NCBI RefSeq assembly: GCF_002209565.1
Contig: NZ_NJIH01000013.1
Location: forward strand, 103,401 to 167,400
Length of the DNA: 64,000 nucleotides
Origin: Candidimonas nitroreducens
GTDB lineage: Bacteria; Pseudomonadota; Gammaproteobacteria; Burkholderiales; Burkholderiaceae_B
Direction of reading: 5' to 3'
Shown: one piece after another, positions 33,648-41,137 of the stretch
How the letters are laid out: every line of letters begins with the position of its first letter
Numbering within the stretch: position 1 is the first letter of the stretch
Notes under the pieces: generated by a model
Database searches by the model: none
What the model was told of the DNA's origin: nothing
What the model saw: only the letters and a program-made list of their open reading frames with translations
Made by a program: the position numbers and the translations under genes

Positions 33648-33794
33648 ATGGCGCGCTGGGTGGTGTGGTTGATTACCGCGTTTGCGGTGGTGATTTGGTT
33701 GGCGGCGATGTTCAAGGGCAAGGCGTTGCCAGCCGTGGAGACGTCGTGTTTCCTTGCCGGGGTTGTGTGGTTGTTCCACTCGCACAGGTTCTAG
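33648..33794 (+). CDS. Small membrane protein on the opposite strand (48 aa)
   Basis: The ATG follows GAGGGGAAAAATC, a good ribosome site. The product has two hydrophobic helices, WVVWLITAFAVVIWLAAMF and CFLAGVVWLF, separated by a short basic loop, and ends HSHRF. It is the only plus-strand gene in the early block, and its stop overlaps the stop of the convergent gene at 33791. The size and shape recall holin-like or immunity peptides of phages, but no family is recognised. Confidence 0.6.
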   Translation: MARWVVWLITAFAVVIWLAAMFKGKALPAVETSCFLAGVVWLFHSHRF

Positions 33795-34129
33795 TCGCCT
33801 TCGGCCTCGAACTCGGCAATGAGGGCATCCATCCAGCGCCGCCGAGCATCTTGGGCGTTGATGCGACCCACAGGTGTGTCTAATTGGTTGCACAGCCTTG
33901 GATGATGCTTACGAAGCCAGCCCTCATATGAGGAAGTGTTCGTCCCCAGATGCCTGAATATGCGGCGCGCAATGCGGCGCTGCGCGGGGCAACCGCTGCT
34001 ATAAGCGCACAGTCCCATGTCCCTGGCTGCGTTGCTAACTGCGTAGCAGATGTACCTAGTCTTCAGGCCGAGGCCCTTGCCATTCCCCAAGTATTTCTTG
34101 GCCTTGCGAAGTAGGGTAGAGGCTTTCAT
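33791..34129 (-). CDS. Conserved phage protein (112 aa)
   Basis: A basic protein starting KASTLLRKAKKYLGNGKGLGLKTRYICYAVSNAARDMG, with four spread cysteines (CYAVS, LCAYSSGC, LCN). This start pattern is common to a group of short phage proteins of unknown role. It is coupled to the upstream gene by an ATGA overlap and ends against the plus-strand 48-aa gene. Confidence 0.6.
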   Translation of the reverse strand: MKASTLLRKAKKYLGNGKGLGLKTRYICYAVSNAARDMGLCAYSSGCPAQRRIARRIFRHLGTNTSSYEGWLRKHHPRLCNQLDTPVGRINAQDARRRWMDALIAEFEAEGD

Positions 34130-34485
34130 TTCCCGCTCCCTTGCTCGTCGCAGGTGTCACCGCCCAGCAGCTTGGCCATAGCGACAGCGTTCTTGTTATA
34201 GATATCCCCATGGATGCGCAGCCAGCGGCGCGCGGCAAGCCAGACACGGGTACGGCCGATGAGCCCGAGCTTTTCTTCGGCAGGGCAACAGATAGCCACG
34301 AACCACCAGCCATTTGCCCACCATATTGAGACACCGTGCTCGTTGTCGATGGTATAGGGTTGCGTGGTGGTACACATATTGCCCACACTCCAATCTTCCG
34401 GCTCTATACGCAACGACGCAACGATGACGCGGGCCACGGGGTTATCTATCCACCGGCGCCACCAGTTTCTGAGTGAGTTAGCCAT
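34126..34485 (-). CDS. Phage protein of unknown function (119 aa)
   Basis: Trp-rich sequence (NSLRNWWRRWIDNP, VSIWWANGWWFVAICC, ARRWLRIHGDIYNKN). GGGAGAGTGCA precedes the ATG at 34485, and the frame further upstream is antisense to the next gene and not used. The first 8 bp overlap the neighbouring gene and the last four the following start. No family recognised. Confidence 0.55.
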   Translation of the reverse strand: MANSLRNWWRRWIDNPVARVIVASLRIEPEDWSVGNMCTTTQPYTIDNEHGVSIWWANGWWFVAICCPAEEKLGLIGRTRVWLAARRWLRIHGDIYNKNAVAMAKLLGGDTCDEQGSGK

Positions 34486-34861
34486 TGCACTCTCCCGCAG
34501 GGTGAAACACCGGGGCGCTGCCGTCCTGGAACAGCTCCAGCACGCCGATGAACATAACGTCATCAAACCCGGAGCAACTGGATTGACCGCCACGCGCCGC
34601 CCGCTCGGGGTCGCCAAAAGCCACACCGACGTTGCCATTGCTCCAGACTGGGCGGAACACAGAGGGCTTGACCTCGACCAAATCTAAGCCGGTGTCAACG
34701 GCTCCACGGGTGCCAGCTGCCGTGTAGTTCCATGTTTCCTCGCCGTAGCGGCCCGTAACCAGCGCAACGACCTTGAACACCTCGTTATCACGATCCACGC
34801 ACAGAATTCGCACAGGTTTACCATCACGGGTCTTGTACTTTTTTCCCATTTCGATTTTCAT
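34478..34861 (-). CDS. Conserved phage protein (127 aa)
   Basis: Starts MKIEMGKKYKTRDGKPVRILCVDRDNEVFKVVALV, a small beta-barrel-like beginning seen in several phage proteins. No catalytic motif is visible. GGAG follows directly on the U tract of an intrinsic terminator, nine bases before the ATG. Confidence 0.6.
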   Translation of the reverse strand: MKIEMGKKYKTRDGKPVRILCVDRDNEVFKVVALVTGRYGEETWNYTAAGTRGAVDTGLDLVEVKPSVFRPVWSNGNVGVAFGDPERAARGGQSSCSGFDDVMFIGVLELFQDGSAPVFHPAGECNG

Positions 34862-34874
34862 TCTCGAATCTCCA

Positions 34875-34919
34875 ATAAAAAAGCCACCGCGACGGGTGGC
34901 TGTGGTTAACCTGGGTTAA
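34875..34919 (-). promoter_or_regulatory. Palindrome A (34904-34919) and terminator (34875-34901)
   Basis: In transcription order: palindrome, hairpin GCCACC/GGTGGC, TTTTTTATT, GGAG, ATG. Only three bases separate palindrome and hairpin, and the palindrome begins just after the stop of the preceding gene. Confidence 0.78.
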
Positions 34920-34922
34920 GGG

Positions 34923-35441
34923 TTAGATGTGGTGGAACGTCTTGAACATTTCCAGGATGCGGTCAGCGCCGATAGTGTCGATGGCTGACTGGGCGTGTTC
35001 TTTAGTGTCGAAGCAGGGGGATATGCCACGGGTTTTGTTGCACACGTCCTCCCTCACGGTCACGTATATCGACGCCACGCTCTGATCGTCACCTCGCTCA
35101 ACCTCAATGGTGGCCTGTATCTTGTTACTCGGTGATTCTGTGCCAGGCTGGTGGCGCAACCGCAGCATGGTGTCGATGGCCCTGGCGTATGCCGCCGCAA
35201 GCCCCTTGGTCTGGAATATGGTGCCGTGTTGATAGCGTTGTTGGTGCTCGTCGAGCGCCTCGCACGACATGCTGGCTAACTGGCCGCCGAAGTTGTTTAT
35301 CTCCCAATACTTATCGCCGCTACCGGGCCTAGGTTCAGTGAGCAGCGACGGGCCAGGCTCGGGTGCCTCGATGATGGCGCGCAGTTGTTTGGCTTCACCT
35401 TCCAGGGCGGTCAGGCGGGACAGTGCTTCGATTTTGTTCAT
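34923..35441 (-). CDS. Phage protein of unknown function (172 aa)
   Basis: An N-terminal coiled coil (KIEALSRLTALEGEAKQLRAIIEAP) is followed by a soluble alpha/beta part with DTKEHAQSAIDTIG near the end. Similar coiled-coil-start proteins are frequent in phage early regions. AGAGGGCATAACC precedes the ATG and overlaps the end of the 59-aa gene upstream, so both are translated together. Confidence 0.6.
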   Translation of the reverse strand: MNKIEALSRLTALEGEAKQLRAIIEAPEPGPSLLTEPRPGSGDKYWEINNFGGQLASMSCEALDEHQQRYQHGTIFQTKGLAAAYARAIDTMLRLRHQPGTESPSNKIQATIEVERGDDQSVASIYVTVREDVCNKTRGISPCFDTKEHAQSAIDTIGADRILEMFKTFHHI

Positions 35442-35443
35442 GG

Positions 35444-35623
35444 TTATGCCCTCTGTATGAATGGGACGATGTAGTCATAGTTGGCGGGGTTTTGCTGGTA
35501 GGCGCCCCATGCCCACGCCAAGTCCCATCGGTCGTAGGAATGCCCGCCGTCTTCGAAATACGCCCTAAGCGCAGCTTCGAACTCAGCCTTGGTGAGCCCC
35601 ACCAGGGCTTTATCTGGTTCCAT
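35444..35623 (-). CDS. Small phage protein (59 aa)
   Basis: ATG 35623 follows TTTTTTATTGGAGCAACT; TAA at 35444-35446. The product begins MEPDKALVGLTKAEFEAALRAY and ends YDYIVPFIQRA, acidic and aromatic, without a membrane segment. The clear ribosome site and tight junction with the next gene (two bases) support it. Function unknown. Confidence 0.6.
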   Translation of the reverse strand: MEPDKALVGLTKAEFEAALRAYFEDGGHSYDRWDLAWAWGAYQQNPANYDYIVPFIQRA

Positions 35624-35633
35624 AGTTGCTCCA

Positions 35634-35676
35634 ATAAAAAACCCCGCCGGAGCGGGGGTTGTTAACCTGGGTTAAT
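35634..35676 (-). promoter_or_regulatory. Palindrome A (35661-35676) and terminator (35634-35657)
   Basis: GTTAACCTGGGTTAAT touches the stop codon of the gene at 35676. Directly after it comes hairpin CCCCGC/GCGGGG, TTTTTTATT and GGAG. This is the most compact example of the palindrome-terminator-ribosome site module. Confidence 0.8.
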
Positions 35677-35909
35677 CAGGCTTCGGCGATGCCGAACACC
35701 AGCTTGTCGACCACGCATGCGGCGACGAACTCCCACGAGCGCTCCAGCTCGTTGACGTGGATGACGTGCGACAGGTACATCAAGCCGCCCGCCACCGCGA
35801 TGGTGAACGCCAGGCGTCGCTTCCAGCAGTGGTGGTGTGCACGAGCGCCGTTGGCCAGCTCGGCGCGCATGGCCTCCCGGATCACTAGATCCAGTTCTTG
35901 CTTTTCCAT
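35676..35909 (-). CDS. Small phage membrane protein (77 aa)
   Basis: Charged N-terminus (MEKQELDLVIREAMRAEL), a basic turn (HHHCWKRRL) and one transmembrane helix (AFTIAVAGGLMYLSHVI), with a second weak hydrophobic C-terminal stretch (FVAACVVDKLVFGIA). GGGGAAACAAA precedes the start. Unknown function. Confidence 0.6.
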   Translation of the reverse strand: MEKQELDLVIREAMRAELANGARAHHHCWKRRLAFTIAVAGGLMYLSHVIHVNELERSWEFVAACVVDKLVFGIAEA

Positions 35910-35956
35910 TTTGTTTCCCCTTAACGGCCGGGCACCTCGGTGCACCGGCTTGCATA

Positions 35957-36388
35957 TCAATGCACCGTGTGGTTCTCAGCCACGTCGTCGTTGCTAGCCA
36001 TACCGCTCAACACTTCCTTCAACATGCTGCCCACGATGACCTTGGCCGCTTCACCCAGGATGTGCTCGCGCAGCTCCGGATACTCGTCGATATTGAACGG
36101 TGCCATCGACTGCAATTCCTCCAGCGCGCTATCCAGTTCCTCGTCCGTCTTTGCCATGCAGATCTTGCTGGCTAGGGTCGCTGCCACCGGCCCCACAAAC
36201 ACAACGGGCGCGGCGAGATACTTTGTCGCCGCCAGCTCGGCCTTGCGCTCATCCGATATCGGGGCATCCTTGTGGCTGTCGGGGTTAAGGGTAGCGACCT
36301 GTGCGCCCCAGCCATTGGCAAACCGATAGATATCCACGCGCTCACCGAAGTTGTTTGTTGCTGTCTTGATGATGCTTTCCAGTTTCAT
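35957..36388 (-). CDS. Phage protein of unknown function (143 aa)
   Basis: A soluble protein beginning MKLESIIKTATNNFGERVDIYRFANGWGAQV with an acidic helical middle (KTDEELDSALEELQSM). Its leader contains the phage sequence AAAGGAAACCACC followed by CTGGAGAACACC, so two ribosome-like sites stand in tandem. No family recognised. Confidence 0.6.
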   Translation of the reverse strand: MKLESIIKTATNNFGERVDIYRFANGWGAQVATLNPDSHKDAPISDERKAELAATKYLAAPVVFVGPVAATLASKICMAKTDEELDSALEELQSMAPFNIDEYPELREHILGEAAKVIVGSMLKEVLSGMASNDDVAENHTVH

Positions 36389-37179
36389 GGTGTTCTCCAG
36401 GGTGGTTTCCTTTCATGCAAGCTGTCTCGGCCGCCTGCCGCGCCGTCAAAGCCCACTCCAAGAACCATCATGATGGTAACAATGGCGTGTCTCGTTAACC
36501 TGGGTTAACCAGGAATGGGCTTTGAACTTGTCAATCTCTCGCATAGGGGGCCACACTCTCAGGCCGCTTTGTTTATCCGAGCAAATCCCGCCTGCCGGTG
36601 CCCAGGCGCCGCGTAGATCATTGAATAGTCGCGTCGCCCACACCCCGTTCGGGGGAACCGCAGATACCCTCCCGTTGCTCATGCGGTCGGTGAGTGGCAC
36701 TTGCCCAATATCACCTACTGGCACTCGCAGCGTGGCTACATCGCCACGCCCGGTACATTCTCTGCGTCCATAGCTGCTGCACGTAACACGCCGTCGGCTT
36801 TGGAATCACACACCCATGGTCGCAAGCCCTTGGTGCTACCCTACCCACTCGGTCGGTAATGTTGTCCCCGCCTGGCAGCTCGGCCAGGCGCGTGTATCGT
36901 GGAGCCCCAATTGCCACATCGAAGCGCGTGGCTATAAACCACGCGCCGGCAGCACCGTTTAACGATGGTAGGTCATGCTCATCACCCATCGGCATTTCGT
37001 GGCTTGTCTCGCCGCCACCGGCATCAGCGTACCGTGTCTCGCGCCGGATTAACCTGGGTTAACTCGGATGGAGCAGGGCCGTTACCAAACCCCGTCACCA
37101 TACCGATATGTTACTACGTTACCATCATGATGTAAAGATGGTAACAAGGCCAACCGGGCGCGATTTCGTGGTCGTTTGG
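36389..37179. other. Non-coding stretch with palindromes A and B
   Basis: Nearly 800 bp without a convincing gene. It holds palindrome A at 36494-36509 and 37048-37063, palindrome B at 36463-36480, and a split B copy at 37118-37145 (GTTACCATCATGATG, then AAAGATGGTAAC). Two minus-strand frames of about 90 codons (36446-36724 and 36711-36995) lack ribosome sites and are not accepted. The two A and two B sites at its ends suggest a control region for the genes to its left. Confidence 0.55.
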
Positions 37180-38424
37180 TTACTTGGTTTCACCCCAGTG
37201 TGTGCGGGCACGCGCAATGACATCAGCGGCCTGCGCATCATCCACGCCAGCGAAACCCAGCTGGGTAAGCGTGTCGGCATAGTCCTGCTCTGTGGGCCGC
37301 TCGCGCGTCAGTGCCTCGTAGTGGAGCTTCACCGCACGCTCGGCCCGATGCTCAGGGGTTTCGGATTCCTCTGGCTGCACGGTGGCGCCCGCCACCGCCA
37401 TACTCTCCGGTACCTTAGCCGTGGCCGCCACCGCCTCCAGCTCGGCAGCCAGCGCACCGATCCATGGATCATTGGGTAACTGGGTAACAGGGCGCGGGGC
37501 ACCCGCCGGCAAGACATCGGCCGGTAGTTCCCAGGGCGGGGCTATCCAGTCGGGCCGGTCAGTATTCGGCAATTCAACCTCATAACTTACCTCTACAACA
37601 TGCGGCACGATAGCCATGGCCGCTTGCATCTGTGCCTGGGCACTCGGGTATTGCCCCGTGGCTTGCTGCAAGACGCGATCCAGCTCGGATGTAAAGCTCG
37701 CGCCCGTTTCCAGTACGGCTTTCACTTCACCCATGCGGTTCTCTGGCATGCCGTGGCGTGGGCGCCCACCACGCGGCGACGAGGGTAGCTCACGCATGCA
37801 TTGCAGCAAGCCCGCAGCGCGCAGCTTGTGGCGTACCGTGGTACGAGATAAGCCAAAGGCATAGGCAATGGAATCCAGGGTGTAATGCCGCTGGCCCGCC
37901 ACCGTCACAGGTACCAGCGGGACGTGCTCGCGCTCTCTGGATTCGCCAATGCGCGTACCGTCTGAATCCACATGCACGCGCAGCCGTGGCGTGTTAATCA
38001 CGCGCATTACGTCACCCAGCAACGGCAAGGGAAAGCCACGGGCAGGCCGCCCCGCCGCATTGGGCAGGTTAACTTTCCACGCGACAAGATTGCCGCGCTT
38101 ATAGCGCCCATTCATTGTTGACATGGGTATGCCCATGACGTGCGCCAGGGATTCCAGGGTGAAGCACTCGCCAACTACCGTGCCACCGACGTACGTTGTA
38201 TAGACGCGAAGGTGCTTCCCGTTCATCTCGCGGTCACTGATTTTTGTTAATGTAGTTGCATTCAGCTCGGCTTGCTTCGCTAATTCGTCGATGTCAAAGG
38301 GCAGGGATTGTAGGGGCTCGTAATTGGTTTCCACGGCTTTTTTCCTTTTGCGTGTAACAGGATTAGTCACAATTGCCAGCCAAAAACAGGGCGCCGGGTT
38401 TGCCAGCGGCAAGTTAGTGGCCAT
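37180..38424 (-). CDS. Putative phage DNA-binding regulator with duplicated helix-turn-helix (about 414 aa)
   Basis: Two similar units are visible: CFTLESLAHVMGIPMSTMNGRYKRGNL and HYTLDSIAYAFGLSRTTVRHKLRAAGLL, each a helix-turn-helix followed by a linker with Pro and Arg. The C-terminal third is Glu/Ala-rich and probably helical. Duplicated binding units suit a palindromic operator. The start is uncertain: ATG 38424 (MATNLPL) was used; ATG 38454 and a GTG further in are alternatives, and none has a strong ribosome site. It is the best candidate in the window for a protein that reads palindrome A or B (inference). Confidence 0.6.
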   Translation of the reverse strand: MATNLPLANPAPCFWLAIVTNPVTRKRKKAVETNYEPLQSLPFDIDELAKQAELNATTLTKISDREMNGKHLRVYTTYVGGTVVGECFTLESLAHVMGIPMSTMNGRYKRGNLVAWKVNLPNAAGRPARGFPLPLLGDVMRVINTPRLRVHVDSDGTRIGESREREHVPLVPVTVAGQRHYTLDSIAYAFGLSRTTVRHKLRAAGLLQCMRELPSSPRGGRPRHGMPENRMGEVKAVLETGASFTSELDRVLQQATGQYPSAQAQMQAAMAIVPHVVEVSYEVELPNTDRPDWIAPPWELPADVLPAGAPRPVTQLPNDPWIGALAAELEAVAATAKVPESMAVAGATVQPEESETPEHRAERAVKLHYEALTRERPTEQDYADTLTQLGFAGVDDAQAADVIARARTHWGETK

Positions 38425-39063
38425 GGAAAATAGCCTACCAGGGGCAAACATCACTGCATAGCGCGAACTTTCAAAACCCTTTAGGCGAGTAAAAAACTAT
38501 CGCATATCGTTTCTGTCTTCTTTCAAAAGCCTATCCACGGGTTCTATATCTTTCAGCCGTGATTAAACAATTGGTTTTTGAAGACACCTTTATAGAGTGT
38601 GGTTTCGTGGCCAACCACACTACCATCATGGTCTTTCGCCTCTCTATACGTAACATTAATTATTAATAGAATAGAGTAGATAATAAAAAGCCCTGGAAAA
38701 CCCCGCTGGCTACGCCAGCCGTGGCGCTACGCAATAAACCGGGTCTTATGGCCATGATGGCATTTTTTATCGATAACTAGGCTTTATGCGGGTTTGTGGC
38801 GATTTCAGACACCCGTTTTAATTACCTGGCGCTACAAGCGCGCCGCTTTTATTTTTGGGCAGTCTGCTGACTGTTACTTAGTTAACCCAGGTTAATGGCG
38901 ACCCAGTTGTTTTAACCCTAAACCATCTCACCCCATAGCCCCGCCACCACGCACTGTAAACATATTAACAATGCGCAGCCTGTTAACCGCGTACCGAACT
39001 AAGTTAACAGGCACAAAAAACCCCGCCGTGGTGGCGGGGTGAAAGGGTTAAGCCGTGGCGGGG
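38425..39063. other. AT-rich non-coding region with palindrome A and a terminator
   Basis: About 640 bp with no supported gene, richest in A/T around 38455-38700. Palindrome A lies at 38881-38896 (reverse orientation), a half-size B site TACCATCATGGTC at 38621-38633, and GTTAAC half sites near 38985 and 39003. A strong hairpin CCCCGCC/GGCGGGG at 39014-39040 with TTTTTTG on the minus strand ends the gene at 39064. The region may hold the promoter of the duplicated-HTH gene or a replication origin. Confidence 0.55.
39014..39040 (-). terminator. Intrinsic terminator of the first early gene
   Basis: CCCCGCC/GGCGGGG with a 5-base loop followed by TTTTTTG on the minus strand, 24 bp beyond the stop at 39064. 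It separates the first early gene from everything downstream. Confidence 0.8.
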
Positions 39064-39777
39064 TTACGCGGCCTTGCGCGTGCGCCGCGTCTTGGCCGGC
39101 TCGGCCGGCTTTTGCGGCGACCCAATGACCGGCACTTGCGCGCCGAGCTTTTCGATCTCGGCTATTTGCGCAGCCTTTGCCGATGAGGATGCCCAGGACA
39201 TGAACATGCCGCTATGTTCGATGGCGTAATCCACGGCCGCGCCCAGCTCTGGTGTGAATGTGCCGAATAGCCCGCGCACAAGGTCTTCAAACGTGGCGGG
39301 CTTAGGCGCGGCAGGCGTGGCCGCATCGGCGCTATCCGTGCCGTGCCGCGCCCCGCTAGACGCGCGCGTGGTGGCGCTTGGCCGGTCACGGTACATGGCC
39401 TTTAAGCCGCCTGTCTTCGCGGGCTTGTAGGCCTTTTCAATCATGTCCTTGATGACGCCGCGCAGCCGCGACAGATAGACCTTGGTCGATTCTACGGTTA
39501 CGGCCGTGCTGGCGTCGCATAGCTGTTTGCACGCGCCGATGAATGCGCCAAGGTTAGTTGGTGTGGCGTACTTCGCGGCCTTGATGGCCAGCTCGCCTAG
39601 CGTGGCGTTAAGCGACTGACCAACGGTTTCGGCCTCAATGATCGCGCCGGATATTTCGTGCGCGATTTTTTCAAGCGCATCGGGAAGCGGCACGCTGGTT
39701 TCAACTGTACCGGGCCGATGTGCAACGGCGGTAACAGTACGCTTGGTAGCGGTCTTGGTAGCGGTCTTGGTAGCCAT
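39064..39777 (-). CDS. Basic early phage protein (237 aa)
   Basis: The N-terminus MATKTATKTATKR is coded by a 12-base tandem repeat; the C-terminus PAEPAKTRRTRKAA is also very basic. Between them is a helical core (ALEKIAHEISGAIIEAETVGQSLNATLGELAIKAAKY) and a Ser/Thr/Ala linker. Basic tails on both ends suggest binding to nucleic acid. It is the first gene of the minus-strand block, with AAAGGAACTCATC before the ATG and palindrome A only 17 bp upstream, so it is probably the first gene under that operator. Confidence 0.65.
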   Translation of the reverse strand: MATKTATKTATKRTVTAVAHRPGTVETSVPLPDALEKIAHEISGAIIEAETVGQSLNATLGELAIKAAKYATPTNLGAFIGACKQLCDASTAVTVESTKVYLSRLRGVIKDMIEKAYKPAKTGGLKAMYRDRPSATTRASSGARHGTDSADAATPAAPKPATFEDLVRGLFGTFTPELGAAVDYAIEHSGMFMSWASSSAKAAQIAEIEKLGAQVPVIGSPQKPAEPAKTRRTRKAA

Positions 39778-39938
39778 GATGAGTTCCTTTGAACGTTAAC
39801 CCGGGTTAACCGGCTGACCGTCGCACCATGCGACGGCACGGCTCTATTTTCCGTTACTATCACGATGGTAACAATGGATGAGCGTGCGCTGTCGACGCCG
39901 CGCGGCGGGGCCGTGGTGGGGTGGTGTTGGCGTGGAGC

Positions 39939-39992
39939 CAGGCGGGCAGGGGGGTCAGGGTGACAGTGCTCAGGCGGGCAGGGGGGTCAGGG
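39939..39992. repeat. 22-bp G-rich direct repeat
   Basis: CAGGCGGGCAGGGGGGTCAGGG occurs exactly twice, at 39939-39960 and 39971-39992, 32 bp apart. Surrounding sequence is also G-rich on the plus strand (GGGGTGGGGTGG), so four-stranded structures are possible between the early and late promoters. Confidence 0.85.
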
Positions 39993-40167
39993 GTGTGGCC
40001 ACACGGGGGTGGGGTGGTGTGTGGCCTTCACGGGGTTCCGAGATATGCGCCCCACCAAAAAACCATGTAGCGCGAAGTAGCACATACAAAACAACTTGCC
40101 GTTACTATCACGATGGTATATGCTTCGCCCATCCCTAGTAAGCCGGTGTCGCATGGTCGGCCCGTTG

Positions 40168-40194
40168 GCCCCAGTTGAGTCTGGGGCGTCTTTT
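40168..40194 (+). terminator. Intrinsic terminator in the late leader
   Basis: GCCCCAG/CTGGGGC with a 6-base loop, then GTCTTTT, 76 bp before the first late gene. Placed between the likely late promoter and the genes, it could be the target of an antiterminator. Confidence 0.75.
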
Positions 40195-40269
40195 CAACCT
40201 TAAAAATGTCTGAATGTAATCAAAAGTGGCAATCTGTAGTCCCAATAAAACCTTGAAGGGGTAGACGAG

Positions 40270-40575
40270 ATGGACTCCGAATCACCGGCAAGAGGTAGGT
40301 ACTACACAACCACAGACATTGCCGTTTGGCTTGGCAAGCACCCTGTCACCATTAGATCTTGGCGTGTGCGCAACGCGAAGGCGGGCTTCTTGAAGTACGG
40401 GCCGCCCTACGAATACCGGGATGGCAAGGTGGTGTACCCGGTACAAGCGTTCCGTGATTGGTGCGCAGGGCATGAGGTAATCGACGGGGTGGTGCATATG
40501 GCCCTCCCGCTATCCGCTGTGGATGAGCTGCAGCGGTATGCCGACGAGGTTAGCCGTGGCCGGAACGCCCAATAG
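40270..40575 (+). CDS. Helix-turn-helix DNA-binding phage protein (101 aa)
   Basis: YYTTTDIAVWLGKHPVTIRSWRVRNAKAGFLKYGPPYEYRDGKVVYPVQAFRDWC is a MerR/excisionase-type winged helix near the N-terminus. As first gene of the late block, directly before the terminase genes, it may be a packaging-site binding protein or a late regulator. GGGGTAGACGAG precedes the ATG. The end overlaps the next gene by 20 bp. Confidence 0.65.
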   Translation: MDSESPARGRYYTTTDIAVWLGKHPVTIRSWRVRNAKAGFLKYGPPYEYRDGKVVYPVQAFRDWCAGHEVIDGVVHMALPLSAVDELQRYADEVSRGRNAQ

Positions 40576-41137
40576 CTTTGACCAAGCGCTGGATGCGGTG
40601 ATGGCCCAGCCGTGGGGTGATGAGTCCCCAGTTGCCGCACCTGTCCAGCCCACGCCGCAGCTCCAGGCTCCCCGAGTCCCTGCGTTGCCTGAGCCGCAAG
40701 ACGATGACATCGATGAGGATGGCGGGGAGCCTGTCGAGCGCCCGGCTCGGCGGTTGAGCATTGGCCAGCTGGCTGAGTTGGCGATGGGGCGCATGCCCCC
40801 TGGTGTAACCCCGGAGGACGCGCAGAGCGAGCTGGCGGTCATGTTGCGCGAGGTCGACCCCAAGGAGATCGAGAAGGCCATGGGGTTGCAGGCCGCCGAG
40901 CAGCAGTTGAAATCCGGGGCGTTCTATGGCGCCGTGCTGGCCGACCTCATCAAGGACATGGCCGCAGGCGGTTTGAAGCCGGAGCTGAAAATCAAGCTGG
41001 CAACACTCCTGGCCCGCGTGGGCCGAGTCGACCCCAAGGACGATGGCCCGGCCGGCATGGGCTCGGGGTTCCAGCTCATCATCAACATGGACGCCGCGGC
41101 GCGAGCGCCCGTCACCGTGGATATGGAGCCAGCATGA
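40556..41137 (+). CDS. Putative small terminase subunit
   Basis: Starts at GTG 40556 (AGTPNSFDQALDAVM) with GAGG seven bases upstream; a longer frame begins inside the previous gene. The 193-aa product has a Pro-rich acidic lead, then a helical core (RLSIGQLAELAMGRMPPGVTPEDAQSELAVMLREV) and FYGAVLADLIKDMAAGGLKPELKIKLATLLARVGRVDP. Helical makeup, size and position before the large terminase fit a small terminase, but there is no diagnostic motif. The end overlaps the next start by four bases. Confidence 0.5.
   Translation: MAGTPNSFDQALDAVMAQPWGDESPVAAPVQPTPQLQAPRVPALPEPQDDDIDEDGGEPVERPARRLSIGQLAELAMGRMPPGVTPEDAQSELAVMLREVDPKEIEKAMGLQAAEQQLKSGAFYGAVLADLIKDMAAGGLKPELKIKLATLLARVGRVDPKDDGPAGMGSGFQLIINMDAAARAPVTVDMEPA

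Larger units (their letters stand above)
39778..40269. promoter_or_regulatory. Divergent early/late control region
   Basis: 492 bp between the minus-strand early block and the plus-strand late block. It contains palindrome A at 39795-39810 (GTTAACCCGGGTTAAC), palindrome B variants at 39853-39872 and 40101-40120 (GTTACTATCACGATGGTA...), the G-rich direct repeats and a plus-strand terminator at 40168-40187. AACTTG and TATATG flank the second B copy with 18-bp spacing, a possible late promoter with the operator in its spacer. GAAGGGGTAGACGAG precedes the late gene ATG. Confidence 0.7.

Noticed and set aside
32731..36000. Several plus-strand frames containing LTWVN near their starts
   Set aside because: The shared peptide is just the translation of palindrome A (GTTAACCTGGGTTAAC) and not homology; the frames lie opposite real genes.
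36446..36995. Two minus-strand frames of about 90 codons
   Set aside because: Neither has a ribosome site, they overlap each other, and they run across palindromes; composition does not look coding.
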